This document shows, piece after piece, positions 7,341 through 15,797 of a DNA stretch of 29,260 nucleotides. Source of the stretch: Sphaerochaetaceae bacterium (GTDB taxonomy: Bacteria > Spirochaetota > Spirochaetia > Sphaerochaetales > Sphaerochaetaceae); NCBI GenBank assembly GCA_016302165.1, contig JAEDOD010000013.1, positions 1 through 29,260 on the forward strand. Direction: 5' to 3'. Positions within the stretch are counted from its first letter, which is position 1. Every line of letters begins with the position of its first letter. Both the position numbers and the translations under genes were made by a program. A model generated the notes under the pieces. It was not told where the DNA came from and ran no database searches. It saw only the letters and a program-made list of their open reading frames with translations.

Positions 7341-7864
7341 AGCGTCTTCTCCTTTCTCTACTCCCAGCCTTACTGCTTGTTCTTCTTTCTTCTTGCTCCA
7401 GAGGAAGTGAAAGTATCGGGCTCTGGTCAGAGGAAGGCGTTGTGGTGTACTCATCCCGGGATGATGGCGCTATGGTCACCATAGATAAGGCTCTTCTCCA
7501 GGAGATGACAGGGGAAGGGGAGTTGGAAGAACTGGTATCTTCCCTTTTTCCTAGAGTGAAGCTCTATAGAGTGGAGGTAAGCCAGTGGAGACAGAGGGAG
7601 GCTGTGGTTTCCTCCCTTGTGGCCTTTACAGAGACGGAAAGCTTGACGGAGGCCTATGGAAAAGAGAAGAAGAGCATCTCCTCTTCAGAGTTCTTCTCTT
7701 CCATGAAGACCATATCTGAAGGCTTTGATGAGGCACTATTCCGTATGGTGAAGAAATATGGAAGCTCCTTCCAGGAATATAGGGCGGAGACTGCGGTTGG
7801 AGAAGAAGAGGACGGAGAAGGGAAGGCCCTCTTTCTAAAAAAATGGATAAAGGCTATAGTTTGA
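7337..7864 (+). CDS. Predicted lipoprotein inside the nadD-rsfS cluster, function unknown
   Basis: The 175-residue protein starts with a GTG that overlaps the yqeK stop (GTGA). It has a clear export signal (MKRLLLSLLPALLLVLLSSC) with the lipobox LLSS-C and the modified cysteine at residue 20. The mature part is charged, has no recognisable enzyme motif, and ends in a short basic-hydrophobic segment, FLKKWIKAIV. I do not recognise a family. In related spirochaete clusters, from memory, this slot often holds a LytR-CpsA-Psr type gene. The protein is too short and lacks the motifs to be one. Tight coupling suggests co-regulation with the ribosome/NAD genes, not necessarily a shared function. Confidence 0.7.
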   Translation: MKRLLLSLLPALLLVLLSSCSRGSESIGLWSEEGVVVYSSRDDGAMVTIDKALLQEMTGEGELEELVSSLFPRVKLYRVEVSQWRQREAVVSSLVAFTETESLTEAYGKEKKSISSSEFFSSMKTISEGFDEALFRMVKKYGSSFQEYRAETAVGEEEDGEGKALFLKKWIKAIV

Positions 7865-7880
7865 TGGCTGAAGGAAAGAT

Positions 7881-8222
7881 ATGAAAGAAGAAATTAAAGT
7901 AATTGCAGAGAAATTCAAGAAATACCTGGAAGACCACAACTGTCAGGATGTGGTTGTTGTAGATATGTCCGAGTCCTCCTGGACAGAAGCATTCGTCATA
8001 GGAACTGTGAATTCAGTTGGACACCTGAAGGGTGTAGTGCACCAGATCTGGGATGAGATCAACGACTCCGGTCTGAAGGTCAACAACAGGCATAAGACTC
8101 CTGGAGACGACGGCTGGGAACTTATCGACTGCGGAGATATCGTCATCCATCTCATGAGTCCGGAGCTTAGGGAGTTCTATAACCTGGAGAGACTTTGGAG
8201 AGCTACAGCAGAAAACAGATGA
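7881..8222 (+). CDS. rsfS: Ribosomal silencing factor RsfS
   Basis: The 113-residue protein matches RsfS (RsfA/YbeB/Iojap). This factor binds L14 on the 50S subunit and blocks joining with 30S when nutrients run low. Family landmarks are DVVVVDMSESSWTEAFVIGT near the N terminus and WELIDCGDIVIHLMSPELREFYNLERLW near the C terminus. The ATG at 7881 is preceded by AAGGA. It closes the rplU-to-rsfS cluster and is followed by a strong terminator. Confidence 0.95.
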   Translation: MKEEIKVIAEKFKKYLEDHNCQDVVVVDMSESSWTEAFVIGTVNSVGHLKGVVHQIWDEINDSGLKVNNRHKTPGDDGWELIDCGDIVIHLMSPELREFYNLERLWRATAENR

Positions 8223-8245
8223 TTTCGGCTTAATTTGAGGTATTT

Positions 8246-8283
8246 GGGAAGAGGGCTAGGAAGGCTTGTCTTCCCTTTTTTTT
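8246..8283 (+). terminator. Rho-independent terminator after rsfS
   Basis: GGGAAGA (8246-8252) pairs with TCTTCCC (8269-8275) and a run of eight T residues follows (8276-8283). The 16-base loop can fold further. This ends the ribosome/NAD cluster. Confidence 0.85.
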
Positions 8284-8498
8284 CAACGAACTTGATGTAA
8301 ATGAATTAATCTTTACAATACAAAGAAATGTTATTCTGTCTTGCCCTTCATTCCACTTGGCCTCCAACAAGAGTTCACCTCATTGTGTTTTAGACTAAAG
8401 AAGCTTCTTGGTTAAGAAATGGTAAAAATGTGGTTGTTTTGGTAAAAAAACACTTAAAAATATTGAAACTCTTCCATAAAAGCATAAGAATGGGGTCA
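8284..8498 (+). promoter_or_regulatory. AT-rich control region of the lacI-type gene, two candidate promoters
   Basis: A distal pair, TTGATG (8292-8297) and TACAAT (8314-8319) 16 bases apart, would give a leader of about 170 bases. A proximal pair, TTGAAA (8463-8468) and AAGAAT (8486-8491) 17 bases apart, ends seven bases before the ATG at 8499 and would make a leaderless mRNA. An AAGAAGCTTCTT palindrome sits near 8398-8409 and a T/A-rich imperfect dyad near 8430-8453. Either could be an operator. No small gene is visible. Confidence 0.45.
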
Positions 8499-9428
8499 AT
8501 GGCTAACTTATCAGATATTGCAAAGAAGGCAAATGTTTCCCAGGCTGCAGCAAGCAGGGTCCTGAACCAGGATCCTACATTTGTGGTATCAAAGGAAGTG
8601 AGGCTTGCAATCAAGAAGGCGGCAGCAGAACTGGGATACCGTACTCCACGACAGAAAAAGGATGAAAGCAAGGTAATCAAGATTGGAATTGCCGACTGGC
8701 ACATGATTCCCAAGTCAAGAAGCAAGGAAATCTCCTATGACAATCTGGTGCCTCTTTCAGAACTGGACGTAAAGTACTCCTTTTCCAGGCTTGAAAGGGG
8801 AGTTGTGGAGGAGAAGGATGCAATCATAGCCATTGGAATTTTCTCCGAAGAAGAGATCAATGAAATGATTCTCTCCTCACAAAACGTCATATTTCTCAAC
8901 AACAATAGCAGCGCAACCATCTTCGACAGACTCTTCATCGACTACGACACTCCTGTAAGGAAGAGTTTTCAGTACCTGAAGGAGAAGGGATGCAGACACA
9001 TCGCCTTCCTTAGCGGAGCTGAAGAGGTGGATGGAATCGCCATCGGCTACAGAAGAGCTGAAGGTGTAAAGATGATCATGGAGGAGGAAGGGGTCTTTGA
9101 AGAAGGCCTGTTCCTTATGGGCTCCCTTTCCGAAGAGGACGGAAGAGTTCTCATGAGAAAGGCTCTTGAAAGGGGAGCAGATGGAGTGGTCCTTGGAACC
9201 CAGCTCATCGAGGAAGGGGTCCTGGAGGAATATGAGAAAAGTGCAGAAAAACCTCTCATGGTTCTGAGAAGAGATATAGACCTGGACTACAGGAAGACCA
9301 GATTCCCTGTCGTTAGAATGTGTTCCGAACAGCTTTGGGACATAACCAATCTACTTATCTACTCAAGACTTAAGAGACCTGCCGCTCCTTTGACGGTCTA
9401 CATCCAGGCCGCCTTCGAGGAGGAGTAG
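8499..9428 (+). CDS. LacI/GalR family transcriptional regulator
   Basis: The 309-residue protein begins MANLSDIAKKANVSQAAASRVLNQ, a textbook LacI helix-turn-helix plus hinge ending at AAAELGYR. The remainder is a periplasmic-binding-protein-like effector domain (CRHIAFLSGAEEVDGIAIGYRRAEG, GADGVVLGTQLIEEG). It precedes the phnD-type operon on the same strand by 49 bases and is probably its local regulator. LacI-family effectors are mostly sugars, nucleosides or purines. That is informative here, because the transporter belongs to the phosphonate-type class. The start at 8499 fits the family exactly. A GTG at 8430 would add an unconserved basic leader. No Shine-Dalgarno is present. Confidence 0.9.
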   Translation: MANLSDIAKKANVSQAAASRVLNQDPTFVVSKEVRLAIKKAAAELGYRTPRQKKDESKVIKIGIADWHMIPKSRSKEISYDNLVPLSELDVKYSFSRLERGVVEEKDAIIAIGIFSEEEINEMILSSQNVIFLNNNSSATIFDRLFIDYDTPVRKSFQYLKEKGCRHIAFLSGAEEVDGIAIGYRRAEGVKMIMEEEGVFEEGLFLMGSLSEEDGRVLMRKALERGADGVVLGTQLIEEGVLEEYEKSAEKPLMVLRRDIDLDYRKTRFPVVRMCSEQLWDITNLLIYSRLKRPAAPLTVYIQAAFEEE

Positions 9429-9477
9429 AAAATGGTGTCAATGTCTGAAAAGACAAAGATATAGAGGAGAAAAACAA

Positions 9478-10494
9478 ATGAAGAAGACCATCACTATTCT
9501 TCTTGCCATCCTTATGATGGCCAGCGTTTTTGCCCAGGGTGCAGCAGAAGCCCAGGCAGATTCAAAGACTGTGGATACTCTCACAATCACATTCATCCCA
9601 TCAAGAGATCCAGATGCAGTTGTCGTGGCAACAAAGCCTCTTGAAGGCCTTTTGAAGACTCAGCTCGCTTCCCAGGGTTGGACAGTGAACAACGTAAAGA
9701 TCAACGTCAGCACATCCTACGAAGCAGCCGGTGAAGCTCTTGACGCAGGAACAACAGACCTTGCTTTCATCCCAGCTGGAACATATGTCCAGTATGAAGA
9801 GGGTGCAACAGCAATCCTTACAGCTCTCCGTCAGGGAAAGAGCGTAGACAGCCTGGATCCAATCACATGGAACACCAACGAGCCTATTACAAACAGCACA
9901 GACCTGGTTGTAGGCTACAGATCTCTTATCTACGCTGGAGTCACAGAGAAGGGAAAGGCTCTTGCTGCAAAGGTCAACAATGGTGAAGCCCTTACTTGGG
10001 ATGATCTCAACGCATGCTCATGGGGTGTTGCTTCCACAACTTCCAGCGCAGGCTACATCTATCCTTCCATCTGGCTCAACGAGAGATTCGGAAAGACTGT
10101 TGCTGACCTTGACCACGCTGTACAGGCTGGATATGCAGCAGCTTTCGCAGGCATGGCTTCCGGTATGTATGATGTCATCGTCTGCTATGCTGACGGAAGA
10201 CAGGACTATGAGAAGCAGTGGCAGGCAGAGTGGGGCAGACCTAACACAATCTGGGAAGATATGGACGTCATCGGTGTAACAGACTTCATCATGAACGACA
10301 CAATCAGCGCTTCCAAGAGCTCTGACATCATGACTCCTGAGTTCACAGAAGCTCTCCAGGAAGCTTTCATCGAGATCGCAAAGACTCCAGAAGGCAAGGC
10401 TGTCATCTCCATCTACAACCACGAAGGATATCAGGTTGCAGTGGATAGCGACTACAACGCAGCTCGCCAGGTCCAGAAGCTCTTCAAGGACTGA
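9478..10494 (+). CDS. phnD: PhnD-type ABC transporter substrate-binding protein
   Basis: The 338-residue exported protein has a signal peptide of about 19 residues ending VFA, after which the mature chain begins QGAAEAQ. There is no lipobox cysteine, so it is probably a soluble periplasmic protein. The mature domain matches the PhnD/phosphite-binding cluster: ITFIPSRDP near the start, AGTTDLAFIPAGTYV, and the phosphate-contacting loop STTSSAGYIYP. Substrates of the family include phosphonates, phosphite, phosphate and phosphate esters, and the sequence alone does not decide which. The ribosome site AGAGGAGA is strong. A small GAAA-capped stem (TGTCT at 9442, AGACA at 9451) lies in the leader. 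An intercistronic hairpin follows the gene. Confidence 0.88.
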   Translation: MKKTITILLAILMMASVFAQGAAEAQADSKTVDTLTITFIPSRDPDAVVVATKPLEGLLKTQLASQGWTVNNVKINVSTSYEAAGEALDAGTTDLAFIPAGTYVQYEEGATAILTALRQGKSVDSLDPITWNTNEPITNSTDLVVGYRSLIYAGVTEKGKALAAKVNNGEALTWDDLNACSWGVASTTSSAGYIYPSIWLNERFGKTVADLDHAVQAGYAAAFAGMASGMYDVIVCYADGRQDYEKQWQAEWGRPNTIWEDMDVIGVTDFIMNDTISASKSSDIMTPEFTEALQEAFIEIAKTPEGKAVISIYNHEGYQVAVDSDYNAARQVQKLFKD

Positions 10495-10512
10495 TTCTAG
10501 ACCACAATTAAG

Positions 10513-10536
10513 AAGGGGCAGATCATTCTGCCCTTT
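10513..10536 (+). other. Intercistronic hairpin between phnD and phnC
   Basis: AAGGGGCAGA (10513-10522) pairs with TCTGCCCTTT (10527-10536) across the tetraloop TCAT, giving ten pairs including one G-U. No T-run follows and the phnC ribosome site GGAGG comes only five bases later. It is best read as an mRNA-stabilising or partial-termination element that keeps binding protein levels above those of the membrane components. Confidence 0.6.
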
Positions 10537-10551
10537 CTCTGGAGGTTTCCC

Positions 10552-11331
10552 GTGATTATTTTCGACCATGTAAGTAAAGTTTATCCCAATGGAGTAAAGG
10601 GCCTATCCGATGTTTCCCTTTCCATCGAACAGGGAGAGTTTGTAGGCATCATCGGTCTCTCTGGAGCCGGAAAATCCACTCTTATCAGATCTATCAACAG
10701 AATGCATGACATCACAGATGGCACTCTCACTGTTGATGGAACCGATGTGGGAAGCCTCAAGGGAAAGGAACTTAGGAAGTTCAGACGAAAGATAGGTATG
10801 ATCTTCCAGTCCTTCAATCTTGTAACAAGAACCACTGTAATAAAGAATGTCCTGACATCCTTTGTTCCGGACATGCCCTTCTGGCGTGTGCTTCTGGGAG
10901 TTTTCCCTAAGGAGATGAAGGTGAAGGCACTGGAGGCTCTGGACAATATGGGCATCCTGGAAAAGGCCTACACCAGATGCGACCAGCTTTCAGGAGGCCA
11001 GCAGCAGAGAGTGGCCTTGGCCCGTACCCTGGCCCAGAATCCAGCCATAATCCTGGCAGACGAGCCTGTAGCCGCCCTGGACCCTGTTACAGCAAGACAG
11101 GTCATGGATGACTTCAGGAAGATCAACAGGGAGATGAACATCTCTGTACTGATCAACATCCACCATGTGGACCTTGCCTTGGAATATGTAGACCGAATAA
11201 TCGGCATCAAGGCTGGCAGAATCGTCTATGACGGACCTGCATCAAAGATCAATGACGCCATACTCTCTGAAATCTATGGCGGAGACCTGGACGCAGTGGG
11301 ATCCTCCGAAGATCTCTTGAAGAAGGAATGA
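10552..11331 (+). CDS. phnC: PhnC-type ABC transporter ATP-binding protein
   Basis: The 259-residue ABC ATPase has Walker A GLSGAGKST (residues 35-43), a Q-loop at IFQSFNL, the signature LSGGQ (146-150) and Walker B ILADEP with catalytic E171, followed by the H-loop in INIHHVDLAL. All active-site motifs are intact. The insertion with WRVLLGVFPKEM is typical of PhnC. The start is GTG at 10552, six bases after GGAGG. The next gene begins three bases after the stop. The protein would energise the two PhnE-type permeases. Confidence 0.92.
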   Translation: MIIFDHVSKVYPNGVKGLSDVSLSIEQGEFVGIIGLSGAGKSTLIRSINRMHDITDGTLTVDGTDVGSLKGKELRKFRRKIGMIFQSFNLVTRTTVIKNVLTSFVPDMPFWRVLLGVFPKEMKVKALEALDNMGILEKAYTRCDQLSGGQQQRVALARTLAQNPAIILADEPVAALDPVTARQVMDDFRKINREMNISVLINIHHVDLALEYVDRIIGIKAGRIVYDGPASKINDAILSEIYGGDLDAVGSSEDLLKKE

Positions 11332-11334
11332 CCT

Positions 11335-12156
11335 ATGTCCCTTTACGACAAAATATTTAAACCAAAGGTATATAGACTGGAAAACGGAAAGACGATAGAG
11401 GAGAAGGCCTCAAGAACTCCTCTCGTACTCTTCATCCTTGTGGTGGTCTCCATTGTCTCCATTTCAGTGACCGGCTTCAATCTTTCCATGCTTGTAAAGA
11501 GGGGAAACCAGTTCTGGAAGATTCTTGGAAAGATGTTCCCACCAGACACATCCTACATTCCATCCATCTGGACTCCTCTCTTCGATACCATCAAGATGAG
11601 CATCATCGGCAGTATGGTTGGAGCTCTTGTGGCAATCCCAATGGCCATGCTTGCTTCCTCCAACATTGTAAAGAGCAAGGTGCTGATAATCGCTGTAAGG
11701 CTTCTCTTTTCCGTGGCCCGAACTTTGCCGACCTTGGTCACAGCCCTTATCGCCACCTTCATTTTCGGTCTTGGAACCACAGCTGGTACCGTGGCCATAG
11801 CCATATTCACCTTCTCCTATGTGGGAAAGCTTCTCTATGAGCAGATCGAGACCACAGATATGGGACCTTTTGAGGCAATGGAGGCCATGGGCTGCTCCAA
11901 GGTAAGGGCATTCTGGGAATCCATAATTCCTCAGATTCTTCCTGGCTATCTTTCAAATTCCCTCTACTGCTTCGAAGGAAACGTAAGATATGCTGCCATC
12001 CTTGGCTACGTAGGAGCCGGCGGTATCGGACTTATACTCAACTCCCAGATAGGTTGGGGAAACTACAGTAAGGTGGGAATGATCCTTATAGTTCTCTTTG
12101 TTACAGTAGTCATCATTGAATACCTGAGCTTCTGGCTCAGGGAAAAGCTCAGCTGA
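11335..12156 (+). CDS. phnE: PhnE-type ABC transporter permease, first copy
   Basis: The 273-residue membrane protein has about six transmembrane segments. The permease EAA loop reads EAMEAMGCSKVRAFWESIIPQ and the family signature VGAGGIG follows near the C terminus. The N terminus is cytoplasmic and charged (IFKPKVYRLENGKTIEEKA). It pairs with a second, different PhnE just downstream to form a heterodimeric channel. Such paired permeases are common in spirochaete and Firmicute phosphonate-type systems. Spacing of three bases from phnC and nine to the next permease implies one transcript. Confidence 0.9.
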   Translation: MSLYDKIFKPKVYRLENGKTIEEKASRTPLVLFILVVVSIVSISVTGFNLSMLVKRGNQFWKILGKMFPPDTSYIPSIWTPLFDTIKMSIIGSMVGALVAIPMAMLASSNIVKSKVLIIAVRLLFSVARTLPTLVTALIATFIFGLGTTAGTVAIAIFTFSYVGKLLYEQIETTDMGPFEAMEAMGCSKVRAFWESIIPQILPGYLSNSLYCFEGNVRYAAILGYVGAGGIGLILNSQIGWGNYSKVGMILIVLFVTVVIIEYLSFWLREKLS

Positions 12157-12165
12157 GGAGGGGAT

Positions 12166-13020
12166 ATGAAAAAGGAAAAGAAAGCAAAGCCCAGCCCCTG
12201 GAAGCCGGGCATGACAGTCCAGGAAATGTATGAAGCCCGTCCAAATCTCTGGATATGGACAGTGTTGACTCTGGTGATAATCGCTGGCCTTGTGGCATGG
12301 TCAAGCTCTGCCTTCACAGGATCGGCGGGAACAGAAATGGATGGCTGGGCAGTTGCTAAGTCCATACTCAACGGAATATTCCATCCTTCCAAGGAGCTTC
12401 TCTTCAGCCTTACAAAGGAAGGAGTTCTCTATCTTCTTGTCGAGACACTGTGCATTGCCTTCCTGGGAACTCTGGTGGGAGCGGTTCTGGCTGTGCCCTT
12501 CGCCTTCCTGGGCGCAACAAACATCGTACCGTCCCCCATTGCCATCTTCTTCAGGACAGTGGTAATGGCCATCAGGACCATTCCGGCCTTTGTCTACGGT
12601 CTTATGTTCATCCGTGTCACAGGACCTGGCCCATTTGCAGGCCTCTTGACCATGAGCGTATGCTCCATCGGAATGATATCAAAGATGTTCATCGAATCCA
12701 TTGAGGACCTGGACCCAAGGATCCTGGAATCCCTTGATGCTTCCGGATGCACAACTTTCCAGAAAATAAGATATGGAATAATCCCTCAGATCTCTGCTGA
12801 TTTTGCGTCTACATTGATCTACAGATTCGACATGAATCTTCGAGACACCACTGTCCTGGGCCTGGTAGGAGCCGGCGGTATCGGTGCTCCTCTTGTATTT
12901 GCCATGAACTACTACAAGTGGAATCAGGCAGGAGCAATCCTCATCGGCCTCATAATCCTTATCCTGATCATCGAATGGTTCTCCAACAAGCTTAGAAACA
13001 GACTTGCCAGGGGCATCTGA
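12166..13020 (+). CDS. phnE: PhnE-type ABC transporter permease, second copy
   Basis: The 284-residue permease has a hydrophilic N-terminal tail (MKKEKKAKPSPWKPG), about six transmembrane segments, an EAA loop ESLDASGCTTFQKIRYGIIPQ and the C-terminal LVGAGGIGAPL motif. It is a diverged paralogue of the preceding permease, most alike around the EAA loop and VGAGGIG. A GAGGAGG ribosome site precedes the ATG. Its stop lies two bases before the 5'-nucleotidase start, so the enzyme is made from the same message. Confidence 0.9.
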   Translation: MKKEKKAKPSPWKPGMTVQEMYEARPNLWIWTVLTLVIIAGLVAWSSSAFTGSAGTEMDGWAVAKSILNGIFHPSKELLFSLTKEGVLYLLVETLCIAFLGTLVGAVLAVPFAFLGATNIVPSPIAIFFRTVVMAIRTIPAFVYGLMFIRVTGPGPFAGLLTMSVCSIGMISKMFIESIEDLDPRILESLDASGCTTFQKIRYGIIPQISADFASTLIYRFDMNLRDTTVLGLVGAGGIGAPLVFAMNYYKWNQAGAILIGLIILILIIEWFSNKLRNRLARGI

Positions 13021-13021
13021 T

Positions 13022-14512
13022 ATGAGACTTATCTATACCAGCGATCTCCATTCCTATCTGTTTCCCACCATGTACCATATTCCTGGAGTGTCCAACATGG
13101 GACACTACAGGATTATGGCTTCCTATGAAAAGGATGAAGATACAGTGGTCATTGACGGAGGAGACAACCTTCAGGGCTCTGCATTGTCCAAGTATGTAAT
13201 GGACAGGAATGTGTTTTCCCCCTTTCCCCAGGCTGAGGCTATGAAGAAGGCTGGAGTGGACTACCTGGTTCCAGGTAACCATGACTTCAACTATGGCTAT
13301 TCTCTCTTCTCATCCTTCTATAAGGAAAGCGGAGGGAAAATCCTTGCCGCAAACCTGATTGACAGGTCAGGAGAGCTGGAGATTCTTCCCCATGTGGTAC
13401 GCACAGACTCTTCCGGCCTCAGGGTAGGCTTTACAGGTCTCATTACAGACTATGTCAACGTATGGGAGAAGAAGGAGAACCTGGAGAACTTTGAGATAAC
13501 AGACAGCTTTTCTGCAGCCAGAAGAGAATTGGCCTGGCTGAAGGAAAACGCTGATGTATCTGTCCTCATATACCACGGAGGCTACGAGTGTGACCTGAAG
13601 ACAGGCGAGACTCTTCAGACCACCAATGAGAACATCGCCTGCAGAATCTGCAGGGAGCTGGACTATGACCTGGTCCTTACAGCCCACCAGCATAGAAAGG
13701 TGGACCTGATGGAAATCGCCGGAACCAAGACTCTCCAGTGTCCTTCCTTCGCTTTTCTCTATGGAGAAATCTTCATAGACAGAAATGGAATCACAGGAGG
13801 CCTGAAGTCTCCCAAAAACCAGGTCTCTCCTATGGAAAGGGAGAAGAAGGACCTTGGGGAGGAAGTGGAAGTCTGGCTTGACGGAAAGCTTGGAGAAATA
13901 GACCGAGCTATCCCCGCTCCCTCTAACCTTGAGTCCATGCTGAAGGGAAATCATATTGCAGATTTCTTCAACTTCCTTCAGCTTCAGGCCACAGGAGCAG
14001 ATATAAGCTGTTCGGCCCTTAACAACAATCTCTATTCCTTCTCCAGAAATGTGACAGTAAGGGAGATTCTTGCGTCCTACCAGTATCCAAACTCAATCTG
14101 CACTGTGGAGGTTGGGGAAAAGGAGATAAGGCAGGCACTTGAGAGATGCGCTGAGTTCTTCATCCTTACAGAAGAAGGCCCTTCCATTTCAAAGGCCTTT
14201 CTGGAGCCTAAGGCTGAGCTGTACAACTACGACTACTACTATGGCCTCAGCTACTCCTTCGATCTTTCCAGGCCTCTAGGACACAGGGTCACAAGACTTT
14301 TATGGAAGGGACAGGAGATCGGAGAGAAAAAGCTTACCTTGGCCATGAGCAACTACCGTGTCACAGGAGCCGGTGGTTACCCCATGTTTGTGGGAAAGAA
14401 TGTGAAGAACTTTGAGCTGGATCTCCAGGACGAGGCAATAAAGTATTTCAAGGACCATGAAGGGTCGATCATTTCATGGCCCTATGCAGATTTCACTACT
14501 ACTGGTTATTGA
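13022..14512 (+). CDS. 5'-nucleotidase / metallophosphatase family protein, cytoplasmic form
   Basis: The 496-residue protein has a calcineurin-like metallophosphatase domain. Its metal ligands are D8 and H10 in YTSDLH, D48 in GGDN, N86-H87-D88 in GNHD, H185 in LIYHGG, and AHQH at 221-224. The 5'-nucleotidase C-terminal domain follows, with LAMSNYRVTGAGGYPMF. Relatives of this UshA/CpdB type hydrolyse nucleotides, cyclic nucleotides or sugar nucleotides and are usually exported. This one begins directly at the first catalytic strand with no signal peptide, so it should act in the cytoplasm. It is the last gene of the importer operon and overlaps nothing. The short distance to phnE supports import of a phosphate ester and hydrolysis inside the cell. 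The exact substrate is unknown. Confidence 0.88.
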   Translation: MRLIYTSDLHSYLFPTMYHIPGVSNMGHYRIMASYEKDEDTVVIDGGDNLQGSALSKYVMDRNVFSPFPQAEAMKKAGVDYLVPGNHDFNYGYSLFSSFYKESGGKILAANLIDRSGELEILPHVVRTDSSGLRVGFTGLITDYVNVWEKKENLENFEITDSFSAARRELAWLKENADVSVLIYHGGYECDLKTGETLQTTNENIACRICRELDYDLVLTAHQHRKVDLMEIAGTKTLQCPSFAFLYGEIFIDRNGITGGLKSPKNQVSPMEREKKDLGEEVEVWLDGKLGEIDRAIPAPSNLESMLKGNHIADFFNFLQLQATGADISCSALNNNLYSFSRNVTVREILASYQYPNSICTVEVGEKEIRQALERCAEFFILTEEGPSISKAFLEPKAELYNYDYYYGLSYSFDLSRPLGHRVTRLLWKGQEIGEKKLTLAMSNYRVTGAGGYPMFVGKNVKNFELDLQDEAIKYFKDHEGSIISWPYADFTTTGY

Positions 14513-14516
14513 TGTC

Positions 14517-15791
14517 TCAGTCTTCATAGAAGGCTGAGAACATGGAAAGTAGGGCGGAGGTGTCTTTTGTGCCTCCGCTTTCGTAGGATGAATGCATGGA
14601 AAGCTGGGCGCATCCTACATCACAGGTCCTTATGGATACCTTCTGGCTGGAAAGATTTCCAAGGGTGCTTCCTCCTGCCACGTCGCTATTGTTGTGGAAG
14701 ACCTGATAAGGAATGGAGTTTCTTTCCATAAGGCTCCTTATGTAGGCTCCAGACTCACCGTCTGTGGTGTATTTCTGGGATGCTGAATACTTTACCAGCA
14801 CTCCTCCATTCATTCTCGGCATGTTTGTGATGTCGCTCTTCTCTTTCCATGCCGGATGCACAGCGTGGCCGTTGTCTGCACTGACCATTCTGGAGGAGGC
14901 ATACATCATATATCTTTCCTCCTCTCCCAGGCCCAGGGATGCCATGATCCTCTGTGTCACCGAGTATAGGAAGTCTGAAAGGGCACCCTGCTTTGTTCCG
15001 CTTCCTGTCTCTTCGTTGTCGAAAAGGGCACATAGGGCGATGTGGTCCTTGGGCTGTGAATCCTTCAACGCTTCCAGTGCGCTCCAGGCACAGCCCAGGT
15101 CATCGATCTTTGGAGATGAGAAATACTCTCCCTCTGCACCCCAGAAGGTTGGGCTGGTTCTGTTGTATAGGAAGAGCTCATAGTCCAGGATATCTTCCTT
15201 CCTGCACTCTGAAGACAGGGCGAGGGCATCCATGAAGGAAAGGTCCGAGTCTGAGAAGAGAGGAAGCATCTCCTTCTGGACGCTGATTTTCCATCCGTTG
15301 TTGGCCTCCCTGTTCTGGTGGATTGCAAGGTTGGGAATGAGCACAGTGTATTTCTGTCCCATGTTCACCAGCTTCTCTTCACTTCTGTCTCCTCTTTTTA
15401 TGTACACTCTTCCAGCAATGGAAAGGGGACGGTCGAACCAGGACTGGAGAAGAAGGCCGCCGTAGGTCTCCACATTAAGTCTGGAAGGAAGGCCCTTGGC
15501 CTTTACGTCAGGATTCCACTTGATCTTCAGACAAGGAGCGTCAGTATGGGCGGAAGAGATATGGAAGCCCTTGAAGCTTTGGGGAATACGGAAGGCGATC
15601 AGGGCGCTGGAGTTTCTTGTGACAAAGTAGCTTCCTCCTCTCTTTACTGAAAAGGGCTTCTTTTCATCAAGGGCTATGAAGCCCTTTTCTTCAAGCTCCT
15701 TTGCTGCAACAGCCACAGCGTGGAAAGGGGAGGGAGACATAAGAATATATGTCATGAGATTTCTGGTATCTGTAAGGTATTTCTGTTCCAT
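14517..15791 (-). CDS. apeB: M18 family aminopeptidase
   Basis: The 424-residue zinc aminopeptidase of the M18 family (aspartyl aminopeptidase type) has all expected ligands: H82 and D84 in SAHTDAP, the D230-D231 pair in KIDDLGCAW, E260-E261 in FDNEETGSGT, D306 in MVSADNGHAVHP, and H400 in LSMHSSYESGG. It trims N-terminal residues, often acidic ones, from peptides in the cytoplasm. It is convergent with the 5'-nucleotidase gene, with a four-base gap, and follows the MATE gene by 36 bases. A separate promoter in that gap (TTGCCC, CATAAT) ends six bases before the ATG, so it may be expressed independently as a leaderless mRNA. There is no Shine-Dalgarno. Confidence 0.93.
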   Translation of the reverse strand: MEQKYLTDTRNLMTYILMSPSPFHAVAVAAKELEEKGFIALDEKKPFSVKRGGSYFVTRNSSALIAFRIPQSFKGFHISSAHTDAPCLKIKWNPDVKAKGLPSRLNVETYGGLLLQSWFDRPLSIAGRVYIKRGDRSEEKLVNMGQKYTVLIPNLAIHQNREANNGWKISVQKEMLPLFSDSDLSFMDALALSSECRKEDILDYELFLYNRTSPTFWGAEGEYFSSPKIDDLGCAWSALEALKDSQPKDHIALCALFDNEETGSGTKQGALSDFLYSVTQRIMASLGLGEEERYMMYASSRMVSADNGHAVHPAWKEKSDITNMPRMNGGVLVKYSASQKYTTDGESGAYIRSLMERNSIPYQVFHNNSDVAGGSTLGNLSSQKVSIRTCDVGCAQLSMHSSYESGGTKDTSALLSMFSAFYED

Positions 15792-15797
15792 AAGCTG

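Noticed and set aside
8430..8498. A GTG start that would extend the LacI-type protein at its N terminus
   Set aside because: LacI-family proteins begin right at the helix-turn-helix. The extra 23 residues are basic and A/T-driven, and the region carries promoter-like elements instead.
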